DNA from: Thermoguttaceae bacterium
GTDB taxonomy: Bacteria > Planctomycetota > Planctomycetia > Pirellulales > Thermoguttaceae
Assembly (NCBI GenBank): GCA_024653385.1
Contig: JANLFZ010000228.1
Span: forward strand, 1 to 5,844
Reading direction: 5' to 3'
DNA: 5,844 bases
Shown one piece after another: positions 1 through 5,038 of the stretch. The notes beneath the pieces are model-generated. The model did not search any database and was not told the origin of the DNA. It saw nothing but the letters and a program-made list of their open reading frames with translations. The stretch's first letter is position 1, and the number at the start of each line of letters is the position of its first letter. The position numbers were made by a program, and so were the translations under genes.

Positions 1-92
1 CCCGCGGCGCGAAGTTCGTCGACGGCCGCCGCGGCGATGGCGTGGCAGAAACTCCCGGGGTGCTGATGTCCGATGACGACGAGGACCTTCAT
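1..92 (-). CDS. NAD(P)H-dependent flavodoxin-fold oxidoreductase, N-terminus only (cut by window edge)
   Basis: Thirty complete codons are visible, starting MKVLVVIGHQHPGSFCHAI and running off the left end of the window. A short hydrophobic beta strand followed by a G-H-x-H-P-x-S-F segment is typical of the NAD(P)H:quinone reductase / flavodoxin_2 family, where this loop binds the flavin phosphate. The family moves electrons from NAD(P)H to quinones or other acceptors through FMN or FAD in the cytoplasm. The ATG overlaps the stop of the upstream thioesterase gene by four bases (ATGA), and an AAAGGG about 8 nt upstream may serve as ribosome binding site. This supports the start and suggests the third gene of the glgP operon. 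The family call rests on about 30 residues, so substrate and exact subfamily cannot be given. Confidence 0.6.
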   Translation of the reverse strand, partial: MKVLVVIGHQHPGSFCHAIAAAAVDELRAA

Positions 93-532
93 GCGAGATG
101 CCCTTTGCTCGAAGGGGGCCTGACCTCGACCACCCGGAACGCCTCGGCGATTTCGCGAGGAATCCGAGCGGGCTGCCCCGTGGCGTAATCGACGAACGCC
201 CAGCGGGTCTGGGCCGTGGCCAGCACGGCGCCGTCGGAAGGCCGGACGATTTCATATTGCCGCAAGGAGGTGGCCTTCCTCATGGTGGCGACCCAGGTTC
301 GCACGACGATCTCGTCGCCGCAAAAGGCGGGCTGGAGGTACTCGATCGCGTGGGAACGGACGACCCAGCCCTGGCCCAGGCGTCGATACCGCTCGCCGGG
401 CCAGCCCTGGGCGGCCGAATGGGCCAGCGCCGCGGCCTGCATCCACTCGACGTAGGCCACGTTGTTGGCGTGGCCGAGCGGATCGATCTCCTCGCGGCAA
501 ACCGTGTGGCGGTGTTCGTAGATCGCGGCCAT
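89..532 (-). CDS. Acyl-CoA thioesterase, 4-hydroxybenzoyl-CoA thioesterase (hotdog) family
   Basis: This 147-residue protein has the usual length of a single hotdog-domain thioesterase. Near the N-terminus it carries the hallmark E-I-D-P-L-G-H-A-N-N-V-A-Y (residues 15-27). D17 corresponds to the catalytic aspartate of the 4HBT class, and G20-H21-x-N23-N24 forms the conserved turn before the central helix. Later segments, such as residues 62-82 (acyl-group strand) and T109-R-W-A-F-V-D, also match the family. Such enzymes hydrolyse acyl-CoA or acyl-ACP thioesters in the cytoplasm; the substrate cannot be read from sequence. The frame stays open far upstream, but that part lies inside glgP. The chosen ATG overlaps the glgP stop by one base (TGATG), which suggests termination-reinitiation coupling, and no clear Shine-Dalgarno precedes it. 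The stop overlaps the next gene by four bases. Confidence 0.88.
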   Translation of the reverse strand: MAAIYEHRHTVCREEIDPLGHANNVAYVEWMQAAALAHSAAQGWPGERYRRLGQGWVVRSHAIEYLQPAFCGDEIVVRTWVATMRKATSLRQYEIVRPSDGAVLATAQTRWAFVDYATGQPARIPREIAEAFRVVEVRPPSSKGHLA

Positions 533-2730
533 CAGCGAATGTGCATGTCGCAGCTTGTGCCGCCGGCTGCCGGGAGGTAGGTCTGCCGGACATAATCGGC
601 CACCATGCGGTCGGCGCTGAACCGCCAGGCAAGCGAGCTGATCGAGTTCATCATGCGCTTGATCCAATGGCGCGGCAACCCGTCGATGTCGCGGTCGTAA
701 TAGAGCGGGATGACCTGCTCCTCGAGCACGCGGTAGAGCGAGGCGGCGTCGCGCGCGTCGGTGACGTCGTCGCGCACGTGGCTTGCCCCCTTGCCGATCG
801 CAAAGCCGTTCGACCCGTCGTACGCCTCCGCCCACCAGCCGTCGAGCACCGAGAGGTTCAACGCGCCGTTGAGCACCGCCTTCTGGCCGCTCGTGCCCGA
901 GGCCTCCAAGGGACGGCGCGGGTTGTTGAGCCACACGTCGACCCCCTGGACGAAATGCCGGGCGACGTTGATGTCGTAGTCTTCGACGAAGGCGATCTTG
1001 CCGGCGAAGCGCGGGTCGTGCCGGAGGTTGGCGATTCGCTGGATCAGCCGCTTGCCCGGCTCGTCGGCGGGGTGGGCCTTGCCGGCGTAAATGATCTGCA
1101 TCGGACGCTCGGGGTCGTTCACCATGGCACTGAGGCGATCGAGATCGTAGAGGATCAGGTCGGCCCGCTTGTACGTGGCGAACCGGCGGGCGAACCCGAT
1201 CGTCAGCACGTTGGGATCGAGCATGTTGCGCGCGGCCTCGACGGCATCGTCACTCTCGCCGCGGCGCCGGCACTGCCGGCTCACACGCCGGCGCACGAAC
1301 GCCAAGAGCAAATTCTTGAGCGAATGGTGCGTCTCCCACAACTCGCCGGGATCCACCTCGTGAATGCGCTGCCAGACCTCGGGTTCGCCCATCCGGTCCT
1401 GCCAGCCGGCCGGGAAATGCCGGTCGTAGAGCTGAAGCATCTGATAGGCGAGCCAACTGAGGATATGGACGCCGTTGGTGATGTGCCCGATGGGCACTTC
1501 GTCTTCCACCCGCCACGGCCAAAGATGGGCCCACATCCGCCGCGTCACCCGGCCGTGGAGGTTGCTCACCGCGTTGGCCCGGCGCGACAGCTTCAGGCCC
1601 AGGACCGTCATGCAGAACGGCTCGTGCACGTTCTGCGGCTCGACGCGCCCCAAGCCCATGAGTTGGTCGAACGAAATGCCCAGCTCGTCGCGCAACGGTC
1701 CCAGGTGCTCTTCGATCAGCGCGCCGTTGAAGCGGTCGTGTCCCGCGGGCACGGGCGTGTGCGTGGTAAAGACGGTGTGCTCGGCAACGTCGCGCAGGGC
1801 CTCGTCGAAGCTCAGGCCGTCGTCCTTCATCCGTTCACGGATGGCCTCGAGCGTGGCGAACGCGCTGTGCCCTTCGTTGAGGTGGTACACCCCGGGCGTG
1901 ATCCCCAAGGCCCGTAGCGCACGGACGCCCCCCACGCCCGCCACCGTCTCTTGCCGAATGCGCGTGCGGATGTCGCCGCCGTACAGTCGCGAGGTCAGTT
2001 CCCTGTCCTCGGGGCTGTTGCCCTCGACGTCGGAATCGAGCAGGTAGAGGTTCACCCGGCCAACGCGCATCAGCCATACCTTCGCGTAGAGCTTGCCGGT
2101 GCGCGTCTGGATTTCGACGGTCAATGGCCGGCCATCCGAACCCCGGGCGGGCTCCATAGGGAGGTTCTCGACCTTGGTGTCGATGTACTCCTCTTGCTGC
2201 CAGCCATTCAGATCGAGATGCTGCTTGAAATAGCCCTGATCGTAGAACAGGCCGATCGCCACCAGGGGAACCCCCAACCCGCTGGCACTCTTGATGTGGT
2301 CGCCGGAAAGGACCCCGAGCCCACCGGAGTAAATCGGCACCGATTCGTGGACCCCGAATTCCAGCGAGAAGTACGCGACCGGCTTGGATCCGAGCACCCC
2401 CGCGTAGGTCCGCCCCCAAAGAGGGATTGTCGAGAGGTACTCCTTCAGACGCCGATAGGCGTGATTGATTCGGCTGTAGAGGACCAGTTCCGCGGCCCGC
2501 ATCTCCAACCGTTCGGGGGTGAACTCGCTCAACAAGGCGATCGGGTTGTGATCGAGTTGCCGCCATCGGATGGGGTCCAGGTCGCGGAACAGGGTAATCA
2601 CTTCCGGCTGCCAGCTCCACCACAGATTGCTCGCCAAGGCCATGCACTTGTCGTACATGGTCTCCGCCATCAGCTTGTTCGCCGACGAAGGCCGGGCTCC
2701 CACCGAAGGAAGCGTTTCGGTCTGACTCAT
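532..2730 (-). CDS. glgP: Alpha-glucan (glycogen/maltodextrin) phosphorylase with N-terminal DUF3417
   Basis: This 732-residue enzyme should use phosphate to release glucose-1-phosphate from alpha-1,4-glucans with pyridoxal phosphate, in cytoplasmic glycogen breakdown. Residues about 20-110 resemble DUF3417 (N-L-W-W-S-W and L-x-H-N-P). The GT35 catalytic part follows, with Y-F-S-L-E-F-G at 120-126, S-G-G-L-G-V-L-S-G-D-H at 135-145, H-L-N-E-G-H at 283-288, T-T-H-T-P-V-P-A-G-H at 322-331, I-T-N-G-V-H at 417-422, R-R-F-A-T-Y-K-R at 515-522 and Y-A-G-K-A-H-P at 548-554. K617 in G-T-S-G-Q-K-A is the expected PLP Schiff-base lysine. It belongs to the branch without the vertebrate-type allosteric N-terminus and is shorter than the roughly 820-860 residues of several relatives, apparently at the C-terminus. 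The frame is open to 2904, but that start would overlap cysC and lacks conservation. The ATG at 2730 has AGGA six bases upstream. Confidence 0.96.
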   Translation of the reverse strand: MSQTETLPSVGARPSSANKLMAETMYDKCMALASNLWWSWQPEVITLFRDLDPIRWRQLDHNPIALLSEFTPERLEMRAAELVLYSRINHAYRRLKEYLSTIPLWGRTYAGVLGSKPVAYFSLEFGVHESVPIYSGGLGVLSGDHIKSASGLGVPLVAIGLFYDQGYFKQHLDLNGWQQEEYIDTKVENLPMEPARGSDGRPLTVEIQTRTGKLYAKVWLMRVGRVNLYLLDSDVEGNSPEDRELTSRLYGGDIRTRIRQETVAGVGGVRALRALGITPGVYHLNEGHSAFATLEAIRERMKDDGLSFDEALRDVAEHTVFTTHTPVPAGHDRFNGALIEEHLGPLRDELGISFDQLMGLGRVEPQNVHEPFCMTVLGLKLSRRANAVSNLHGRVTRRMWAHLWPWRVEDEVPIGHITNGVHILSWLAYQMLQLYDRHFPAGWQDRMGEPEVWQRIHEVDPGELWETHHSLKNLLLAFVRRRVSRQCRRRGESDDAVEAARNMLDPNVLTIGFARRFATYKRADLILYDLDRLSAMVNDPERPMQIIYAGKAHPADEPGKRLIQRIANLRHDPRFAGKIAFVEDYDINVARHFVQGVDVWLNNPRRPLEASGTSGQKAVLNGALNLSVLDGWWAEAYDGSNGFAIGKGASHVRDDVTDARDAASLYRVLEEQVIPLYYDRDIDGLPRHWIKRMMNSISSLAWRFSADRMVADYVRQTYLPAAGGTSCDMHIR

Positions 2731-2777
2731 GGTAGATCCTGCAAACGGCCCCACGAACGCTGGGAAGGATGAAAACA

Positions 2778-2791
2778 CCGCATTATAGCGG
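2778..2791 (-). promoter_or_regulatory. Probable glgP operon -10 box inside a small inverted repeat
   Basis: Read on the minus strand, positions 2787 to 2782 are a perfect TATAAT. Four-base arms flank it exactly (CCGC at 2778-2781 and GCGG at 2788-2791). A transcript would begin near 2775, giving a leader of about 45 nt before the glgP ATG. The hexamer 17 bp upstream (TCGTCC) is a poor -35, so the promoter may need an activator or a different sigma factor. The flanking arms could be an operator but are short for a GC-rich genome. Confidence 0.5.
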
Positions 2792-2849
2792 GGCTGCCGA
2801 GGTGGGACGACCCCAAGTTGAAGCCCCCTTTCCCACAACCGAGGCGACA

Positions 2850-2871
2850 CGATATCATGCATCCTATATCG
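2850..2871. repeat. Inverted repeat CGATAT-N10-ATATCG upstream of cysC
   Basis: Six-base arms CGATAT (2850-2855) and ATATCG (2866-2871) are separated by ten bases, an arrangement seen at dimeric regulator sites. The element lies 31 bp before the cysC start, in an AT-richer pocket of the divergent glgP-cysC region, where the cysC promoter is expected. TATCAT (2853-2858) and TATATC (2865-2870) are possible -10 boxes, but neither has a good -35. An operator role is inferred only from position and symmetry. Confidence 0.3.
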
Positions 2872-2902
2872 GACGAAGTCTACCAGCGGGAGCAACATAG
2901 TC

Positions 2903-3565
2903 ATGAAAGACGATTCCCACGTTCAAGTCCACTGGCACGAACACGCGGTCCCCCGAGAGGACCGCGAGCGTCTCAACGGCCACCGTGGATGCGTGGTGTG
3001 GTTCACCGGGCTCAGCGCGTGCGGCAAGAGCACCATCGCCAACCTGGTCGACCACCGGCTTCACTCGCGGGGCATCCATAGCTTTGTTCTCGATGGAGAC
3101 AACATCCGGCATGGACTCAACGCCAGCCCGGCAATGCTGCGCCAACGTCACAGCGAGGAGTTTGCCAGGCGGTTCGGATTGGGATTTTCCGCCGAAGACC
3201 GGGAAGAGAACATCCGTCGCATCGGCGCCGTGGCCAAGCTGTTCAGCGAGGCCGGCATCATCGCCATCACGGCCTTCATCAGTCCCTACCGAGCCGACCG
3301 CGATCGGGTCCGGGCGACCATGCCCGCTGGCGATTTCATCGAGATTTTCGTCAATACCCCGATCGAAATCTGCGAGGCCAGGGACCCCAAGGGGCTTTAC
3401 AAGAAAGCCCGGGCTGGCGAGCTGAAGGGGTTCACGGGCATTGACGACCCCTATGAGCCGCCCGAGCGTGCTGAGTTAGTTCTTTTGGGGGGGGAATATC
3501 CGCCTGAGAAGCTGGCCGACCAGGTCATCGCGTACCTTCAGTCGTCCCGCAAGATTCCCGCCTGA
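2903..3565 (+). CDS. cysC: Adenylylsulfate (APS) kinase
   Basis: This 220-residue kinase transfers the ATP gamma-phosphate to the 3'-hydroxyl of adenylylsulfate, giving PAPS for sulfate assimilation or sulfation. The P-loop G-L-S-A-C-G-K-S-T is at 36-44, D-G-D-N at 64-67, E-N-I-R-R at 102-106 and the A-F-I-S-P-Y-R-A segment at 124-131. S127 aligns with the serine phosphorylated in E. coli CysC. D-P-K-G-L-Y-K-K-A-R-A-G-E (161-173) and F-T-G-I-D-D-P-Y (177-184) complete the family set. By recall alignment it carries about 17 extra residues (roughly 74-92) between R-H-G-L and L-G-F-S, which explains most of its excess over the 201-residue E. coli enzyme. The N-terminus aligns with E. coli CysC, supporting the ATG at 2903; GGGAG at 2888-2892 is a distant but usable ribosome site. 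No sulfurylase genes (cysD/cysN) are adjacent. A run of eight G falls near the C-terminus. Confidence 0.96.
   Translation: MKDDSHVQVHWHEHAVPREDRERLNGHRGCVVWFTGLSACGKSTIANLVDHRLHSRGIHSFVLDGDNIRHGLNASPAMLRQRHSEEFARRFGLGFSAEDREENIRRIGAVAKLFSEAGIIAITAFISPYRADRDRVRATMPAGDFIEIFVNTPIEICEARDPKGLYKKARAGELKGFTGIDDPYEPPERAELVLLGGEYPPEKLADQVIAYLQSSRKIPA
3487..3494 (+). repeat. Homopolymer G8 inside cysC
   Basis: Eight consecutive G residues encode part of the L-L-G-G-E stretch (about residues 194-198) of the APS kinase. The frame is intact as given. A slip here would alter only the last roughly 24 residues, after all catalytic motifs. It is noted as a possible site of sequencing error or slippage. Confidence 0.6.
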
Positions 3566-3741
3566 ATTCCCCAAGTGTCGGGCAAGATCGAAGTACCCGG
3601 CCGGCCCATGACGCGCGCGGCGACCAGCCATAGCTGACGCCCTATTCTTCCTGGCTTGCGCACATTGACGATCATTCGAGGGGGCTCGGCCCAGAAGTGG
3701 CCCTCACCTTGGGAAACCGGTTGGTTTTATGTTTCGGGGGG
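3566..3741. other. Intergenic stretch after cysC, no gene found
   Basis: No ORF with a convincing start or family match is visible on either strand. A weak hairpin, AAACC (3714-3718) and GGTTT (3723-3727) with a four-base loop, followed by TATGTTT, could act as a poor terminator for cysC. A second irregular stem around 3689-3704 (arms GGCCCA and TGGCC, GAAG loop) has no T tract. Neither is convincing as a strong intrinsic terminator. Confidence 0.35.
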
Positions 3742-3771
3742 TTGACGGGCGGGCGTCAATTCCATTAAACT
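3742..3771 (+). promoter_or_regulatory. Sigma70-like promoter with palindromic -35 region
   Basis: TTGACG (3742-3747) matches five of six -35 bases. TAAACT (3766-3771) matches four of six -10 bases, with an 18-bp spacer (TTAAAC at 17 bp is the alternative). The -35 is the left arm of a perfect inverted repeat, TTGACG-GGCGGG-CGTCAA (3742-3759), so a bound regulator would cover the -35 and half the spacer. Transcription would start near 3778, about 215 bases ahead of the BON gene. The promoter assignment is inferred from sequence alone. Confidence 0.5.
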
Positions 3772-3784
3772 GCCCATTCCGACG

Positions 3785-3952
3785 ATGTCTCTGTACCAGG
3801 ATGCACTACAGAACAATCCCATCCACGAGATACGCGATCTTCTGATCGAGCACCGCAACGGGATGTTGCCAATAGGTCATTCGCGGCGCAGTTGGTATTT
3901 CAAACGCGTGTCGGGAACAGGAGGTTCCTCTGGTCGTTTCCGCAGACGCTGA
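3785..3952 (+). CDS. Possible 55-residue leader ORF, no recognised family
   Basis: An open frame of 55 codons begins MSLYQDALQNNPIHEIRDLL and ends in the basic, glycine/serine-rich tail S-G-T-G-G-S-S-G-R-F-R-R-R. Its ATG lies only about seven bases after the start site predicted from the promoter at 3742-3771, so it would be nearly leaderless; no Shine-Dalgarno is seen. Residues 1-25 could form an amphipathic helix with acidic and leucine positions. Third codon positions are only moderately GC-rich. It lies in a different frame from the BON gene and ends 40 bases before it. It could be a small protein, a regulatory leader peptide, a remnant whose original frame continued into the BON gene, or a chance ORF. 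I do not recognise it. Confidence 0.27.
   Translation: MSLYQDALQNNPIHEIRDLLIEHRNGMLPIGHSRRSWYFKRVSGTGGSSGRFRRR
3913..3929 (+). promoter_or_regulatory. Leader hairpin with AGGAG in the loop
   Basis: GGAAC (3914-3918) pairs with GTTCC (3924-3928), extendable by a G-U pair at 3913/3929, closing an AGGAG pentaloop (3919-3923). No start codon follows at Shine-Dalgarno distance. A GGA triplet in a small hairpin loop resembles CsrA/RsmA sites, although the full ANGGAN consensus is not met. It sits about 53 bases before the Shine-Dalgarno of the BON gene. The role is inferred. Confidence 0.25.
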
Positions 3953-3981
3953 TCGAGGGATCGCGGACTCGGCGGCTTGCG

Positions 3982-3988
3982 AGGAGGG
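3982..3988 (+). promoter_or_regulatory. Strong Shine-Dalgarno fixing the BON gene start
   Basis: AGGAGGG lies four bases before the ATG at 3993. The frame is open upstream to a TAG at 3873 but holds no ATG, GTG or TTG between, so this site settles the start. Confidence 0.75.
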
Positions 3989-3992
3989 AACC

Positions 3993-4280
3993 ATGGACCA
4001 GTTGTCGTTAAGCGGTCCGGTCGTCTTTCCGACCAGCGGGATGAGGAAGCACCCCTTGCCGGAGACTTTGGCTGAAGCCGAGAAGCTTGCGGCTTCGATC
4101 GAGCGGGCGGTACGCATCGAGACCGGGGGCGGCGTGCGGAACTTGCACGTCGAGGTCAGCCGTACCCGCGTGTTGCTCGACGGCCGCTGCACCACCTTCT
4201 ACACCAAGCAAAAGGCGCAGCACGCCGCCATGGTGTTTTCGGGCGGGCGGGAACTGACCAACCGGATCGAAGTCTTGTAA
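3993..4280 (+). CDS. Small BON-domain protein
   Basis: This 95-residue protein has an N-terminal tail of about 25 residues and then one compact alpha/beta unit. A helix (about residues 26-41, E-A-E-K-L-A-A-S-I-E-R-A-V) leads to N-L-H-V-E-V (50-55), V-L-L-D-G-R (60-65), a helix from T-K-Q-K-A-Q (71-76) and a final N-R-I-E-V-L. The order of helix, strand, strand with a central glycine, Lys/Ala-rich helix and strand ending in N-x-I-x-V is that of the BON domain, often linked to envelope or lipid binding. No signal peptide or membrane segment is visible, so location is uncertain. It has a strong ribosome site, stands alone on its strand and converges with the hydrolase operon. It is probably transcribed from the palindromic promoter at 3742-3771. 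The fold is fairly likely; the function is unknown. Confidence 0.75.
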   Translation: MDQLSLSGPVVFPTSGMRKHPLPETLAEAEKLAASIERAVRIETGGGVRNLHVEVSRTRVLLDGRCTTFYTKQKAQHAAMVFSGGRELTNRIEVL

Positions 4281-4281
4281 A

Positions 4282-4328
4282 CGGGCCGTTCGGTCCCGCA
4301 AACAGGTCCCGGCACTCGCCCTTGCCGG
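4282..4328. terminator. Candidate terminator hairpins between convergent genes
   Basis: The 58-bp gap between two convergent genes contains two stems. CGGGCCG (4282-4288) pairs with CGGTCCCG (4291-4298) with one bulged T. CCGGCA (4309-4314) pairs perfectly with TGCCGG (4323-4328) around an eight-base loop. On the minus strand the first stem is followed by TTTAC, a weak U tract that could end the hydrolase operon. No U tract follows on the plus strand, so BON-gene termination is less clear. Confidence 0.4.
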
Positions 4329-4338
4329 CCGCTGGAGT

Positions 4339-5034
4339 TCACCAGCGACCGATCTCTTCCATGACCTGCGCCGTGGTTCGCAGCCGGGCGAACTTGCGAC
4401 GCCACACGGCAAAGCAGGCTTCTTGAAGTTCCGGCCACAGGGTCGCCACCCCGTCGGTCACGGCGGTGACGCGGTAGTCGAGATTGGCCGCCGTCAACAG
4501 CGTGCAGTTGACGCACACATCCGTGAGAATCCCCGTCACCACAAGCCAGCGGATGTCGCGGCTCCGCAAGGCCAGATCGAGCGGCGTGCCAAGGAACTTG
4601 TCGTACGTGTGCCCGCGCACCACCAACTCGTCAGGCCGCGGCGCCAGCTCGGCAATCGTCTCCGCCGAGTTCGGACCGCGCTCGAACGTCGGGCCGACGA
4701 GGCAATTGTTCGAGGGGCAGCCGAACCCCGTGGGCTGGCCAGGCATCGCCGGCAAGTGTTCCGGACCGAACGGGTCGCCCCGCAAACACGGCACCGACGT
4801 GGCGTAAACGAACTCGGTGAACACCACCGGCACCTGCTTGTGCCGGCAAAGAGCGACCAGCCGGACCAGGTTCGGTACGATGTCGCGCGCCGGCGGCACT
4901 TCGAGGGCGGCGCCGGGCTCGAGGAACCCCCGCTGCATGTCGATCACCAACAGCGCGGTTCGCCCAGGCACGAGGCGATGCAGTTCGTCGATCCGCGCTT
5001 GCTTCGCCCGCAGCAAGTCCTCCCCGCCGGGCAT
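4339..5034 (-). CDS. Isochorismatase-like cysteine hydrolase
   Basis: This 231-residue protein has the isochorismatase-like fold: L-L-V-I-D-M-Q-R-G-F-L at 28-38 with catalytic D32, a T-Y-D-K-F-L-G-T-P-L-D segment at 143-153, and V-V-T-G-I-L-T-D-V-C-V at 165-175 with nucleophile C174. Family members cleave amide, ether or related C-N/C-O bonds (nicotinamide, isochorismate, ureidoacrylate, biuret). The D-x-H metal site of nicotinamidases is not seen, so nicotinamidase is unlikely; the G-T-P-L-D-L-A-L-R pattern is closer to RutB/biuret-hydrolase-like members. By hand alignment the position normally holding the catalytic lysine is R140 (V-V-R-G-H-T-Y), with K146 nearby. A segment at 83-111 contains C83, C106 and C111. 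The start follows the NYN gene by four bases, and AAGGAG lies seven bases upstream. The substrate is unknown. Confidence 0.88.
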   Translation of the reverse strand: MPGGEDLLRAKQARIDELHRLVPGRTALLVIDMQRGFLEPGAALEVPPARDIVPNLVRLVALCRHKQVPVVFTEFVYATSVPCLRGDPFGPEHLPAMPGQPTGFGCPSNNCLVGPTFERGPNSAETIAELAPRPDELVVRGHTYDKFLGTPLDLALRSRDIRWLVVTGILTDVCVNCTLLTAANLDYRVTAVTDGVATLWPELQEACFAVWRRKFARLRTTAQVMEEIGRW

Positions 5035-5038
5035 GGCT

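Noticed and set aside
533..934. N-terminal extension of the thioesterase frame to 934
   Set aside because: The extension lies entirely within the glgP coding region and is arginine-rich low-complexity sequence. The hotdog domain is complete from the ATG at 532.
541..1917. Long open frame (458 codons) on the plus strand opposite glgP
   Set aside because: It is antisense to a phosphorylase with complete family motifs. The translation is a low-complexity mix rich in V, A, H, R and P with no recognisable motif, as expected for a mirrored frame in GC-rich DNA.
1951..2772. Second long plus-strand frame opposite glgP (273 codons)
   Set aside because: Same reasoning: the opposite strand encodes conserved phosphorylase blocks, and no ribosome site or family motif supports this frame.
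2731..2904. Longer glgP start at 2904 (790 residues)
   Set aside because: It would overlap the cysC start and cross the probable glgP promoter. The extra 58 residues resemble no phosphorylase N-terminus, and AGGA is correctly spaced before the ATG at 2730.
3665..3670. Second TTGACG as an extra -35 box
   Set aside because: No acceptable -10 lies 16-19 bases downstream; the sequence there is G/C-rich.
3806..4195. Minus-strand frame opposite the BON gene (129 codons)
   Set aside because: The plus strand has a strong Shine-Dalgarno and a BON-like pattern; the minus frame has a serine/threonine/arginine-rich translation and no motif.
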